Of a stretch of 40,689 nucleotides of DNA, positions 1-9,116 are shown one piece after another. This stretch comes from CAG-611 sp964487215 (GTDB taxonomy: Bacteria; Bacillota_I; Bacilli_A; RF39; UBA660): assembly GCA_964487215.1 (NCBI GenBank), contig CAZAPU010000001.1:1-40689 (forward strand), written 5' to 3'. A model generated the notes under the pieces. It had not been told where the DNA came from and searched no databases. It worked only from the letters and a program-made list of their open reading frames with translations. Position numbers and translations under genes: made by a program. Position 1 is the stretch's first letter; each line of letters opens with the position of its first letter.

Positions 1-8
1 CACTCCTA
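1..8 (-). promoter_or_regulatory. Ribosome binding site of a gene beyond the left edge
   Basis: The minus strand reads TAGGAGTG at the very edge, a good Shine-Dalgarno sequence. Together with the promoter at 37-63 it implies that a minus-strand gene starts just outside the window. Its identity cannot be seen. Confidence 0.6.
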
Positions 9-36
9 TTTTTATACTTATTAACATTACAGTTAA

Positions 37-63
37 ATTATATAATATACCCCCCCCTGTCAA
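37..63 (-). promoter_or_regulatory. Sigma-A-type promoter with a poly-G spacer
   Basis: On the minus strand a perfect -35 TTGACA (63-58) and a perfect -10 TATAAT (42-37) are separated by 15 bases, eight of which are an uninterrupted G run (57-50). A 15-base spacer is short of the usual 17. In so AT-rich a genome G8 is striking, and slippage in this tract would change the -35/-10 distance. It drives the gene beyond the left edge. Confidence 0.7.
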
Positions 64-100
64 GTTTTTTCTTATTAACATTTTTTATTTTTGCAACAAA

Positions 101-120
101 AAAAGCACTTTTGTGCTTTT
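101..120 (-). terminator. Rho-independent terminator of the envelope operon
   Basis: Perfect 8-bp stem (AAAAGCAC/GTGCTTTT) with a 4-base loop, followed on the minus strand by T residues. It overlaps the stop codon of the last gene in the operon. Confidence 0.85.
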
Positions 121-751
121 AATACATTTTTACTACTTCTAATTTTTTATCATTATGAATCATAACAACAGTTACTTCTGTTGGATATCCTAAATCTTCT
201 TCATATTCAATAGTAACAATTCCCTTGTAAGTATTATTATCTTCAATATCATTATACTTATATGTTGTTTGTTCCATTGTTTTTATCTCTACATTTTTTA
301 TTATTGGTAAAACTTGATCTCTATCGCCATAAATATTATGTTCAATATATTTATAAACTGTTTCGCTAGCTTCAAGTACAAAATTATCTCTTAAACTTTC
401 TTTTAAGAATTGTACTCCACCAACATCATTTTTTGATACTTTATTATCTAAGTTATAGAAATCTGCTACTAATAGTTGTGCTACTAATCTTGCATATGCT
501 TCTTCATCTATTTCATCTTTATTTAAAACTGTTACTAATTCTTTAAATAAATTCTTATATAATTTTGTTTCAGTTTCTTCTAAAACATAACCAAATGTAT
601 CAATTTTTTCTTCAACTTTTACTTTACTAGTTGGCTTATCATTATCAAAAAATCTCTTGTATGCTAAATAACCCATTCCTACTAGTACTATTGCTACTAC
701 AGCAATAATAGCTATTTTAAATGATTTTTTTACTCCCTTTTTTAATTTCAT
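119..751 (-). CDS. Membrane-anchored protein of unknown function
   Basis: Not recognised. About 210 residues: a basic N-terminus, one transmembrane segment (about residues 13-31), then an outside domain rich in Asp, Glu and Lys with no Cys. The second ATG at 751 is preferred: AAGGTG lies 9 bases upstream of it, whereas for the ATG at 769 the purine run is almost touching. From 751 the gene starts one base beyond the stop of the LtaS-like gene, which suggests translational coupling. It is the last gene of a five-gene envelope operon and is closed by the terminator at 101-120. A role at the cell surface is inferred only from topology and neighbours. Confidence 0.75.
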   Translation of the reverse strand: MKLKKGVKKSFKIAIIAVVAIVLVGMGYLAYKRFFDNDKPTSKVKVEEKIDTFGYVLEETETKLYKNLFKELVTVLNKDEIDEEAYARLVAQLLVADFYNLDNKVSKNDVGGVQFLKESLRDNFVLEASETVYKYIEHNIYGDRDQVLPIIKNVEIKTMEQTTYKYNDIEDNNTYKGIVTIEYEEDLGYPTEVTVVMIHNDKKLEVVKMY

Positions 752-752
752 A

Positions 753-2819
753 TTAATTTTCACCTTCATACCTTTCTGTAGATAATTCCTTTTTAAAATA
801 ATTATATACTACAATATCATTAGAAACTTCTAAAATATTTGAAGAATACTCCTTATATTTACTAATATAATCTTCTTCTAAGGGAACATCTTTTAATAGT
901 TTATATTCGCCTTTATTATCATTATAGTAAACATAATTAGTTAAGAAATTTCCATTTGGAAATACTACCACATTTTCATTTGAATTTATAACATCATTAC
1001 CTAAAGCATATTTATTATAAATTCCTAACATATTTCCAAGAGTTGGCATTAAATCTACCATTCCTGTTACCGTTGATACTGTTTTTGCATAATTTTGTTT
1101 TATATTATCATCTTTTGACCAAATAATACATGGTACTCTTCTATTTATTTCATACCAATAACTGTCAAGTTCAACATAGCTCTCATCTTCTATTGTTTTT
1201 ACACTATCAGTTGTGTAATCATAATTATATAATTTGTTCCATTCACTCCTAGCAATTCTTGCATCGTGATCTCCATATACAACTATAATAGTATCATCAA
1301 GTATTCCCGCTTGATCTAATAAATCAATTAATAAGCCAATTTGTTCATCAGCATAATGAACTGATTTAAAATAATTACCAAGTTTTGTTCCCTCTAAATA
1401 TGGATATTGAATACCATCAACTGTCATACTTACATCATATTCACCATATTTATCAATATCTTCAAATGGAGTATGATTACTTAACATAATAAGTGTACCA
1501 TAAAACTTTTCATTTTTACTAGCATTTTCTTTTATATATTCTACAGATTGTGTAAAAAATGATTTATCTGATAAACCAAATCCAATTGTTTCATCAATAT
1601 TATAAGATGCTTTTTCATAAAATTTATCATATCCTAAATTCTTATGCATTACATTTCTATTCCAAAAATCACCAGTATTTGCATGCATACTAAATATATA
1701 ATAACCTTTATCTTTTAATAAATTATACATTGTAATATATTCCCTATCAGGATAATTAACAAATACAGTTCCACTGTTTACTGGCATTAATGAAGTAGCT
1801 ACTGTAAATTCTGTATCTGAGGAAGTACCTACACTTACCTGTGAATAATAATTGTCGAAATAAATGCCTTCCCTTGCCAATTTATTTAAATTTGGTGTAA
1901 CATCTAATCCATTAAAGTTTTGTTCCATTGCTAAAGTCTGAATACTTTCAGCATGAATGGCAATTACATTCTTATCTTTAAAAATATCTGAATAATTATT
2001 TACCGCATCTTCTTTTATATTTTCTTCATAATAATTATTAATTTTTCTATTAGCACTATCTGATCCAAATAAACTAGCCATTTGTGGTTCAATACTTTTT
2101 ACAACATCATTTAATTGATATAAATAAACTCCAAATTTTGACACTAAATATTCTCTATTCCATTGATTATGAAATCTAGAAAAATCATATCCTTTTAAAG
2201 TAAATAAGAAAATTAATAAAATTACACTACACCAAGTCCATATTATTTTTAATTTATCTTTCTTTGTTGTTAAATCAATATTAATTCTTTTATTTTTTAT
2301 AATTCTTTTATTAGCAATAACTAAAAATATCGGATACCACAAAACGATGAAAAATTTCAATTGTAATAGATTACCTACTACATTTGCCCCTCCTGTATCA
2401 GTATTAGTTAAAGCAAATGATATAAATGTTATAGAAATATAACTACTAAAATAATGATAATATACTATATTAGCAATACATATTATTGTAGATAAAATAC
2501 AAAAAGTCATTAAATAAGCAAATCTTCTCTTCTTTTTAAGTAAAAAATAAATACTTGCAAATGCAATTGATACGAATAAATCAGCTAAAATTGGTGAAAT
2601 AGCAAAAAAACTTTTTATAGTAAAAGCCCTTAATATAATACCATTTAATACAGCACCCAATATATAAAATGCTACAATTAAATTATTTTTTATAAAGTTA
2701 TTTGTTGCCTTAAAAAAATCTATAATAGATTTTTTAGGATTCATTATTTTTTTTCCAATAAGGGCAACTTTATCCTTAGTATATTTTTTTATTTTTGTAA
2801 ATACTGTTTCTTTTTTCAT
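753..2819 (-). CDS. ltaS: LtaS-like lipoteichoic acid synthase (sulfatase-fold phosphoglycerol transferase)
   Basis: Predicted to polymerise glycerol phosphate from phosphatidylglycerol into lipoteichoic acid on the outer face of the membrane. Five transmembrane segments occupy about residues 46-210, followed by an extracellular sulfatase-fold domain from about 285. Expected active-site residues are visible: Glu291 in HAES, the nucleophile Thr332 in GTSSDTEF, and Asp517-His518 in GDHDAR; the FWNR motif near 385 is also typical of the family. Length (688) is slightly above the 600-650 usual for LtaS. The start overlaps the TGA stop of the BrkB gene as ATGA, so the two are coupled. Other LTA-synthase paralogues (primase, stress synthase) cannot be excluded. 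Class certain, exact paralogue likely. Confidence 0.9.
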   Translation of the reverse strand: MKKETVFTKIKKYTKDKVALIGKKIMNPKKSIIDFFKATNNFIKNNLIVAFYILGAVLNGIILRAFTIKSFFAISPILADLFVSIAFASIYFLLKKKRRFAYLMTFCILSTIICIANIVYYHYFSSYISITFISFALTNTDTGGANVVGNLLQLKFFIVLWYPIFLVIANKRIIKNKRINIDLTTKKDKLKIIWTWCSVILLIFLFTLKGYDFSRFHNQWNREYLVSKFGVYLYQLNDVVKSIEPQMASLFGSDSANRKINNYYEENIKEDAVNNYSDIFKDKNVIAIHAESIQTLAMEQNFNGLDVTPNLNKLAREGIYFDNYYSQVSVGTSSDTEFTVATSLMPVNSGTVFVNYPDREYITMYNLLKDKGYYIFSMHANTGDFWNRNVMHKNLGYDKFYEKASYNIDETIGFGLSDKSFFTQSVEYIKENASKNEKFYGTLIMLSNHTPFEDIDKYGEYDVSMTVDGIQYPYLEGTKLGNYFKSVHYADEQIGLLIDLLDQAGILDDTIIVVYGDHDARIARSEWNKLYNYDYTTDSVKTIEDESYVELDSYWYEINRRVPCIIWSKDDNIKQNYAKTVSTVTGMVDLMPTLGNMLGIYNKYALGNDVINSNENVVVFPNGNFLTNYVYYNDNKGEYKLLKDVPLEEDYISKYKEYSSNILEVSNDIVVYNYFKKELSTERYEGEN

Positions 2820-3652
2820 TCTTTTACTTCCACTTCCTTTGATTTGCCATTGCTATAACTATTAACATTTATTGCCATTCCTATCATAAATAAATATGAT
2901 AAGAAATTAATCCATATTAACAGTATTAAAATGTTAGCAAAGTTTCCATACAATAAGTTATATTTTGCTATTTTTGTGATATAAAATGCAAATATTTCAG
3001 TAGATATAATCCAACCAAAAGTAGTAAATAGTGATCCCATTGTCGTCGTTCTGCTTTTTATTTTTTCATTTGGTGCCATAGTATATAAAAGTTTAATTGT
3101 AAAATATATAAATAAGAATGATATAAATACTTTTAAAAATTTATATACCCCAACATAATTATATAAGTATGTTGGTCTTTTTAACCATTCAAATATAAAA
3201 TTAACTATTGTATCACCAAAAATTGGGATAAATATCATAAACAAGAATAATGCTATTACAATAATTGTCATAATAAAAGCTTTAAGTCTAACTTGTAAAA
3301 AAGTTTGTGCTTTTATTTTATATAATTCATTAGAAGTAATAATTATTGAAGCTGGTCCATTTGTCCCAACTATTAAGTAACAGAATATTAATAAAAATAA
3401 ATTAACATTAGGCACACCATTATTTAATAGTGGTACTACAATATCAAAAAGTGCCTTTGGTAAGAGTCCTTTTAATTCAGTTACTAAATTAAAATTATTC
3501 ATTAAAGCAGAAGCAATCGCAGTGCAAATAGCTAATATAGGTATAAATGATAATAAGATATAAAAAGCTAAATGCCCTGGTAATACTTTCATTTCAGGCA
3601 ATTTTATAATATTTAAAAAATTGTTCCATATTCTTTTAATTCTTGTTTTCAT
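2816..3652 (-). CDS. YihY/virulence factor BrkB family membrane protein
   Basis: A 278-residue polytopic protein of the YihY/BrkB family. The N-terminal part carries the family's LAFYILLSFIPILA-type first helix (about residues 28-48), followed by further hydrophobic helices and a basic C-terminus. The biochemical role of the family is not established; the name comes from BrkB of Bordetella, and transport has been proposed. Here it lies between the GGDEF gene (5-base gap) and the LtaS-like gene (4-base ATGA overlap), so envelope work is a reasonable inference. Family assignment is confident, function is not. Confidence 0.88.
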   Translation of the reverse strand: MKTRIKRIWNNFLNIIKLPEMKVLPGHLAFYILLSFIPILAICTAIASALMNNFNLVTELKGLLPKALFDIVVPLLNNGVPNVNLFLLIFCYLIVGTNGPASIIITSNELYKIKAQTFLQVRLKAFIMTIIVIALFLFMIFIPIFGDTIVNFIFEWLKRPTYLYNYVGVYKFLKVFISFLFIYFTIKLLYTMAPNEKIKSRTTTMGSLFTTFGWIISTEIFAFYITKIAKYNLLYGNFANILILLIWINFLSYLFMIGMAINVNSYSNGKSKEVEVKE

Positions 3653-3657
3653 ATTTT

Positions 3658-5703
3658 TTATTTATAATTTTGTTCCTTATCCACTCTCATTTCAATTGTT
3701 GCTTCATTTATAGCATCATCAATAGTTTTTATCTCATCTTCAATAACACTATATCCTAAAGCAGCACCAAATCCATAAGGTAATTTTTCGAACTCTTTTG
3801 ATAATTTAGATATATAAGTTGAAACTTGTGTTTTACTATAACCAATTAAATAAATTAAGAATTCATTTCCATCAGTTCTAACAATTTCACTTTTTTCTAA
3901 TTGAGTATTAATTAATACAGCAGCTGCTTGTTTAATTAATTCATTACCTTCTTCATGACCATAATTATCATTAACATATTTTAAATTATTTAAATCAATT
4001 ATAATAATAGTTCTTGGATATACTTTTGTATCATCCCATTTTTCAATATTATCATTCAAATAATTTCTATTTTTTAGATTTGTTAACATATCATTATATT
4101 TTAATATATTTTCTTTTTTACTTATTTTTAATTTTTTAGAATTTTTAATAATTATAATACTTAAAAGTATAATTATTATTGGTAATAATATTATTGCTAA
4201 GAAAATAAAATATATTTCTTTAAAACTTGATTGATTAGCAGAAATATTTAATAATTTATTTATTCCTCTTACTTTATAAGTATCATAATTAGTATTATCA
4301 ACTACAAAATCTAATAATTCATATAATACTTTATTTTTTGCATTTACTACAAAACTATAATTACCTTTAAATGTATCAGTGAATAAATATTTATAGTTAT
4401 CTAAAACTGAATCTTTCAAATATAAATAATCTACTTCATCTAACACAATTATTCCATCTTCACTAATTTTTTCTGAATATTTTTTCATAGTTTTTACATT
4501 ATAATTATCTTTAAAATTATCATACAAATAATTATCTTTTAATAAATATAATTTTTTATTTATTAAACCACTCTTATTACTTATATCGATATATTCATTA
4601 CTAACTGCTACTAATCTTTCATCAAATGATGAGCTTGTTTTTAAATATTTATTATTTTCATAATCAAAGTTAATATATGCTACATCTACACTTCCATTTT
4701 TTAAGGCTGTTTCTAAATCAGATTGTGAATTATATTCAATATATTTAAATTCCATATTTAACATATTAGTCAAAGTATTAATATATTCTCCAGCCACTCC
4801 ATATAAACTACTATGACTTTCTACATTATAAGCAACATTTTTTACATATCCATATTTATATACTCTACTAGTAAGACTAGATTTTTCTAACTCAGTAATA
4901 CCCGCTGTTTCTCCATAAAAATTCATTAAACTCTGTTCAAAATCTAATACAAAGTTTTTATTTAGCCAATTTTTAACACTTTTTTCTAAAATATTGTTAA
5001 GTCTTTCTTCGGTTCCCAATCTTAATACAACTTTATTAGAAATATTAGTTAAATTATAATTAACAAATATTCCTTCTTCACTCACTATATTTTCTAGATA
5101 TGTATATCTTGGAACAGCAGCATAATTAATACTTCCGTTTTTTACAGCAGTTAAAATATCACTTATATTATTATAAGTATTCAAAGTAATATTAATTTCA
5201 AAATTATTAGCTGTAATACTTTCGCTATCATCAGATAAGATTCCTACAGTAGAACCACTAATTTGATTTAAATTTGAAATATATTCATCATTTTTACCAA
5301 GTAAAACATAAGTATCTTCAAATACTAAAATATCGTTATTTTCTATAATATCATTGTTTTGTAATACCACAAATGATGGCCCTTTTAAATCAGCTTTAGG
5401 ATAATTATAAGGTTTTCTATTAAAATTTAATCCTGTTGTTTCCTCAAATTCATTTAAAAATGTGAATAAAGCACCATTACCAGATTCAGATAATACATAA
5501 ATATTATTAGGTATTTCTATATCAATCAATGTTGTTTTATTTTTTTCAATCCATTGTTTTTCTAATAATGTTAGGCTACTTTCTTCATCTTCTGCTGTTA
5601 AGAAGTAATAAACTCCAATACCAATAATAGCAATTACAGTTATTGCTATTATTACTTTTAATAATAAGTTTTTTACTTTCTTTCTATTTTTATTTTTTTT
5701 CAT
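3658..5703 (-). CDS. Membrane sensor with two solute-binding-like domains and a degenerate GGDEF domain
   Basis: 681 residues: transmembrane helix about 13-34, two tandem extracellular regions resembling family 3 solute-binding proteins (about 45-265 and 280-490), a second helix about 498-520, and a cytoplasmic GGDEF domain about 535-681. The GGDEF domain keeps Asp570 and the N-D-N-Y-G-H substrate region (578-583), but its signature reads Asp-Gly-Asn-Glu-Phe at 611-615: the first Gly is Asp and the third, metal-binding position is Asn. Activity as a diguanylate cyclase is therefore uncertain; it may bind nucleotide only or act on another substrate. A ligand bound outside would be signalled inside. 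It is the second gene of the envelope operon, 11 bases after the first. Domain architecture is well supported, ligand unknown. Confidence 0.85.
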   Translation of the reverse strand: MKKNKNRKKVKNLLLKVIIAITVIAIIGIGVYYFLTAEDEESSLTLLEKQWIEKNKTTLIDIEIPNNIYVLSESGNGALFTFLNEFEETTGLNFNRKPYNYPKADLKGPSFVVLQNNDIIENNDILVFEDTYVLLGKNDEYISNLNQISGSTVGILSDDSESITANNFEINITLNTYNNISDILTAVKNGSINYAAVPRYTYLENIVSEEGIFVNYNLTNISNKVVLRLGTEERLNNILEKSVKNWLNKNFVLDFEQSLMNFYGETAGITELEKSSLTSRVYKYGYVKNVAYNVESHSSLYGVAGEYINTLTNMLNMEFKYIEYNSQSDLETALKNGSVDVAYINFDYENNKYLKTSSSFDERLVAVSNEYIDISNKSGLINKKLYLLKDNYLYDNFKDNYNVKTMKKYSEKISEDGIIVLDEVDYLYLKDSVLDNYKYLFTDTFKGNYSFVVNAKNKVLYELLDFVVDNTNYDTYKVRGINKLLNISANQSSFKEIYFIFLAIILLPIIIILLSIIIIKNSKKLKISKKENILKYNDMLTNLKNRNYLNDNIEKWDDTKVYPRTIIIIDLNNLKYVNDNYGHEEGNELIKQAAAVLINTQLEKSEIVRTDGNEFLIYLIGYSKTQVSTYISKLSKEFEKLPYGFGAALGYSVIEDEIKTIDDAINEATIEMRVDKEQNYK

Positions 5704-5714
5704 AATTGCTACTC

Positions 5715-6185
5715 CTATTTAGATTCAGAATATGAAAATGCTTCTGAATCTTTATTTAAATATCCTATAATTGGATATCCAGTAGCTTCTTCATTTTCAT
5801 TTGTAAAAAACACTTGAACATCAAAATATTTTTTTTGATCTTCTTCCAAATTTTCCATAATCATTGGAGTTAAACTTTTTGCATCTTCTACTGAAGTACC
5901 ATCTTTAACTTCAATTACTACATTATAAATTTTTCCTTTTACATAACTAGAATAATCAGCTACAAATTCTTTTTCTTTAATAGCTTTTTCTAATTTATCC
6001 ATTTGTTCTTCAGTAATTTCTACAGATTCAATTCCATCTAAACGATTTCCATATACAGGTGAACCGATATTTGGAAATAAAAATCTATAAACCGCAAAAC
6101 CTAATACAACTAATAGAATAAATATTATTATTGCCATTGTCGTATATTTATTGTTTTTTAAATCATTTAATAATTTTTTAATCAT
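5715..6185 (-). CDS. Membrane-anchored protein of unknown function
   Basis: Not recognised. From the preferred start it has 156 residues, one transmembrane segment (about 15-37), and an acidic extracellular domain of about 115 residues without Cys. The ATG at 6185 has AAGGAAG 6-8 bases upstream; the in-frame ATG at 6218 has no ribosome site and lies in the -10 element of the operon promoter, so it is rejected. First gene of the operon that continues with the GGDEF sensor, YihY/BrkB, LtaS-like enzyme and a further anchored protein. It could be a partner of the sensor or of the LTA machinery; this is inference only. Confidence 0.75.
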   Translation of the reverse strand: MIKKLLNDLKNNKYTTMAIIIFILLVVLGFAVYRFLFPNIGSPVYGNRLDGIESVEITEEQMDKLEKAIKEKEFVADYSSYVKGKIYNVVIEVKDGTSVEDAKSLTPMIMENLEEDQKKYFDVQVFFTNENEEATGYPIIGYLNKDSEAFSYSESK

Positions 6186-6216
6186 TTTAAACACTTCCTT
6201 ATTAAAGTTATTATAC

Positions 6217-6245
6217 ATTATAAATAATTAATAATCAATTTACAA
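6217..6245 (-). promoter_or_regulatory. Sigma-A-type promoter of the five-gene envelope operon
   Basis: On the minus strand TTGTAA (6245-6240), a 17-base spacer and a perfect TATAAT (6222-6217). Transcription would begin about 6210, just ahead of the ribosome site of the first gene. Confidence 0.7.
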
Positions 6246-6250
6246 AATAT

Positions 6251-7669
6251 TTACATTTTTAATAGTAAATCAATTAACAATTCATTAACTACCCTTGGAT
6301 TAGCACTACCTTTTGTCTCTTTCATTACAAGACCCATCAAATATTTTATTGCATTATCTTTACCATTTTTATAATCTAATACAGACTTTTCATTTTCTGA
6401 AATTATTTTTTCAATTATTGATTTTAATTCATCTGTATCATTAACCAATGAAATACCTTTTTTGATTAATATTTCATCTATTGTTGAATTATCTTCCATA
6501 ATATCATTTAATATATCTTTAAATATTTTAGATGATATTTCTTGATTAGATAATTTATTTACTAATGATTCAAATTTTGGTTCTAGAGCAGTATTTTCAA
6601 TTGAAATACCATTCTTATTTAAATAAAATGAAATATCTCCTAGTAAAATATTACTTGCTACTTGAAAATTAATATTTGAATTAATAAACTTGTTAATAAA
6701 GTCACATAATTCTTTATTATTTAAAAGCTTCTCAACATTTAAACTTGGAATACCTTTTTCCAAATATTGTTTTCTTCTTTCATTTGGTAAATGTATTAAT
6801 TCTTTTTCTACATCAGTAATATATTCATTTGATAAATTAATGTAAGGTATATCTGGTTCTGGAAAATAACGATAATCATTACCTATTTCTTTTTTTCTCA
6901 TCAAGACTGTTGTATTGTTTTTTGAATCAAATCTTCTAGTTTCCTCTTCGATAGCAATACCTTTTTCTAATAATTCTGTTTGTCTTTTGATTTCTTCTTC
7001 AATTGCAATTCCTACAAATGAAATAGAACCAATATTCTTTATTTCACATTTAGTTCCTAATATATCATTATTACTAATAGATACATTTACATCTGCTCTC
7101 ATTGAACCTTCTTCTATTTTGCAGTCACTTATTTCAAGATAAAACATTAATTCTCTTAATCTCTTTAAATATTCCATTGCTTCTTGTCCGCTTTTTATTA
7201 CTGGTTTTGTTACAATTTCTATTAGAGGAACACCTGCACGATTATAATTTAAAAGAGTTTTTCCATCAATATGAATACTTTTACAAGTATCTTCTTCCAT
7301 ATGAATTCTTTCAATTTCTATTTTTTTTGTTTCACCATTAATGTCTATTTCTAAATAACCATCATGTCCTATAGGAGTTCTACTTTGAGTAATTTGATAT
7401 CCTTTAGGTAAATCTGGATAAAAATAGTTTTTGCGATCAAAGTGCATTCTTTTATTTATTGAACAATTTAATGCAAGTGCTGCTTTTAATGCTTTGTGAA
7501 CTACTTCAAAATTAACTCTAGGTAATACTCCAGGATATCCTAAATCAATTATATTAACATTTTTATTAACAAATGAATTATAATCATTTAATGAATCACT
7601 GAATACTTTAGTATTAGTCTTAAGTTCCATATGAACTTCTATTCCTATTGTAGGTATATAATTAGTCAT
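6251..7669 (-). CDS. gatB: Aspartyl/glutamyl-tRNA amidotransferase subunit B
   Basis: GatB of the GatCAB complex, which converts Glu-tRNA(Gln) and/or Asp-tRNA(Asn) to the cognate amides. It binds the misacylated tRNA and activates it with ATP. The N-terminus reads PTIGIEVHMELKT and the family signature region DRKNYFYPDLPKGYQI is present, followed by the helical and YqeY-like tail (about 320-470). 472 residues, close to the usual 475. The ATG at 7669 is chosen because AGGAGGTG lies 6 bases upstream; a GTG at 7678 falls inside that ribosome site. It overlaps the end of gatA by 8 bases (ATGACTAA), third gene of gatC-gatA-gatB. No clear terminator follows. Confidence 0.96.
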   Translation of the reverse strand: MTNYIPTIGIEVHMELKTNTKVFSDSLNDYNSFVNKNVNIIDLGYPGVLPRVNFEVVHKALKAALALNCSINKRMHFDRKNYFYPDLPKGYQITQSRTPIGHDGYLEIDINGETKKIEIERIHMEEDTCKSIHIDGKTLLNYNRAGVPLIEIVTKPVIKSGQEAMEYLKRLRELMFYLEISDCKIEEGSMRADVNVSISNNDILGTKCEIKNIGSISFVGIAIEEEIKRQTELLEKGIAIEEETRRFDSKNNTTVLMRKKEIGNDYRYFPEPDIPYINLSNEYITDVEKELIHLPNERRKQYLEKGIPSLNVEKLLNNKELCDFINKFINSNINFQVASNILLGDISFYLNKNGISIENTALEPKFESLVNKLSNQEISSKIFKDILNDIMEDNSTIDEILIKKGISLVNDTDELKSIIEKIISENEKSVLDYKNGKDNAIKYLMGLVMKETKGSANPRVVNELLIDLLLKM

Positions 7670-9116
7670 TATTAACACCTCCTGGAATTAAATTTAAATC
7701 AAGTTCTTTTTCAATAAAACTTGCTAGTTGATAAATCATTGTTTCATTAAATTTATCTGCAATTATTTGCATTCCAATTGGTAATTTATCTTTTGAAAAC
7801 CCTATTGGTAAACTCATACCTGGAAGTCCAACCATATTAACAGGTATCGTTAATATATCATCTAAGAAACTCTTGTTAGGATCATCTAATTTTTCACCAA
7901 TTTCATAAGGCAATGTTGTAGTTGTTGGTCCAATAATTAAATCATAGTTAGAAAATACTTTATTAAACTCATTAGCCATACTTTTTCTTATTTTCAAAGC
8001 CTTATTATAATAAGTTATAGCATTAGGACCACTAAGTAAATATGAACCAATCATAATTCTTCGTTTAACTTCACTACCAAAACCTTCACTTCTTGTTTTC
8101 TTGTAAAGTTCTTCTAAATTAGTAGCAGTATCATTACTATAACCATATTTTATACCATCAAATCTAGCTAAATTACTACTTGCTTCACCAAGAGCAATTA
8201 TTTGATATAAAGGTACTGCAGCATCAATAAATGGAATATCAATAATATCAACAGTAACATTATTTTTTTCTAGCATACCTTTTACAAAATTTATTTTTTC
8301 TAATATTTCTTTATTAATTAAATCAGATATATAAAATCTAGGAATAGCTACTTTTAAATTAGATATATCCATACCAATATTTTTAGTAAAATCTTCAGAA
8401 GTTTCTATATTAGTTAAATCTCTTTTATCTTTTTTACAAATGTTATTTAAGAGTAATGCATTTTCATAAACACTTCTACTTATTGGACCTATTTGATCTA
8501 ATGAAGAAGAAAATGCAATAAGACCAAATCTTGATACTCTACCATAAGTAGGTTTTAATCCAACAGTTCCGCAAAAAGAACTAGGTTGTCTAATTGAACC
8601 TCCTGTATCGCTTCCTAAACTTAAAGGAACTATTCTTGATGATACAGAAACTGCACTACCACCAGAAGAACCTCCTGATACTAATTTCTTATTCCAAGGA
8701 TTTAATACAGGTCCATAATAACTTGTTTGATTTGATGAACCCATTGCAAATTCATCCATATTTGTTTTGCCTATAATAATCATATTACTTTCATTAATTA
8801 AATCAATAACATGTGAATTATAAATTGGCATAAAATTACTTAACATTTTTGAACCACAAGTAGTTAATAAATCCTTTGTAACAATATTATCTTTTATTGT
8901 AATTGGTATACCAAATAATAAGTTATCAACTTCTTTATCTTCTAATGACTTAGCCATTTCTATTGCAGATTCTTTGTTTAAAGTAATAAAACAATTTAAA
9001 TCTTTATTATTCTCAATTCTTTCAAATGATTCCAATACTAAATCAATTGGTTTAATTTTTTTATTTTTCAATAAATCATTTATTTCAAGAATACTTAAAT
9101 CTAAATATTTACTCAT
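7662..9116 (-). CDS. gatA: Aspartyl/glutamyl-tRNA amidotransferase subunit A
   Basis: GatA, the amidase-signature subunit that releases ammonia from glutamine for GatB. The Ser-cisSer-Lys triad is visible: the Lys in GIPITIKDNI, the GGSSGGS loop and the nucleophile Ser in SLGSDTGGSIRQP. 484 residues from the ATG at 9116, matching the family (about 485). GAGGTGG lies 5 bases before that ATG; the GTG at 9125 is part of the ribosome site. It overlaps gatC by 8 bases (ATGAGTAA) and gatB likewise, so the three subunits are probably made in fixed ratio by coupled translation. Confidence 0.97.
   Translation of the reverse strand: MSKYLDLSILEINDLLKNKKIKPIDLVLESFERIENNKDLNCFITLNKESAIEMAKSLEDKEVDNLLFGIPITIKDNIVTKDLLTTCGSKMLSNFMPIYNSHVIDLINESNMIIIGKTNMDEFAMGSSNQTSYYGPVLNPWNKKLVSGGSSGGSAVSVSSRIVPLSLGSDTGGSIRQPSSFCGTVGLKPTYGRVSRFGLIAFSSSLDQIGPISRSVYENALLLNNICKKDKRDLTNIETSEDFTKNIGMDISNLKVAIPRFYISDLINKEILEKINFVKGMLEKNNVTVDIIDIPFIDAAVPLYQIIALGEASSNLARFDGIKYGYSNDTATNLEELYKKTRSEGFGSEVKRRIMIGSYLLSGPNAITYYNKALKIRKSMANEFNKVFSNYDLIIGPTTTTLPYEIGEKLDDPNKSFLDDILTIPVNMVGLPGMSLPIGFSKDKLPIGMQIIADKFNETMIYQLASFIEKELDLNLIPGGVNND

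Noticed and set aside
6218..6218. Upstream ATG of the first envelope-operon gene as the true start
   Set aside because: It has no ribosome site and falls in the -10 element of a good promoter; the ATG at 6185 has AAGGAAG in place.
6915..7341. Plus-strand reading frames inside gatB, and similar ones inside gatA, ruvA, ruvB, proS, der and the acidic protein
   Set aside because: They are antisense shadows in AT-rich DNA, with no ribosome sites and with low-complexity Leu/Phe/Ile sequence.
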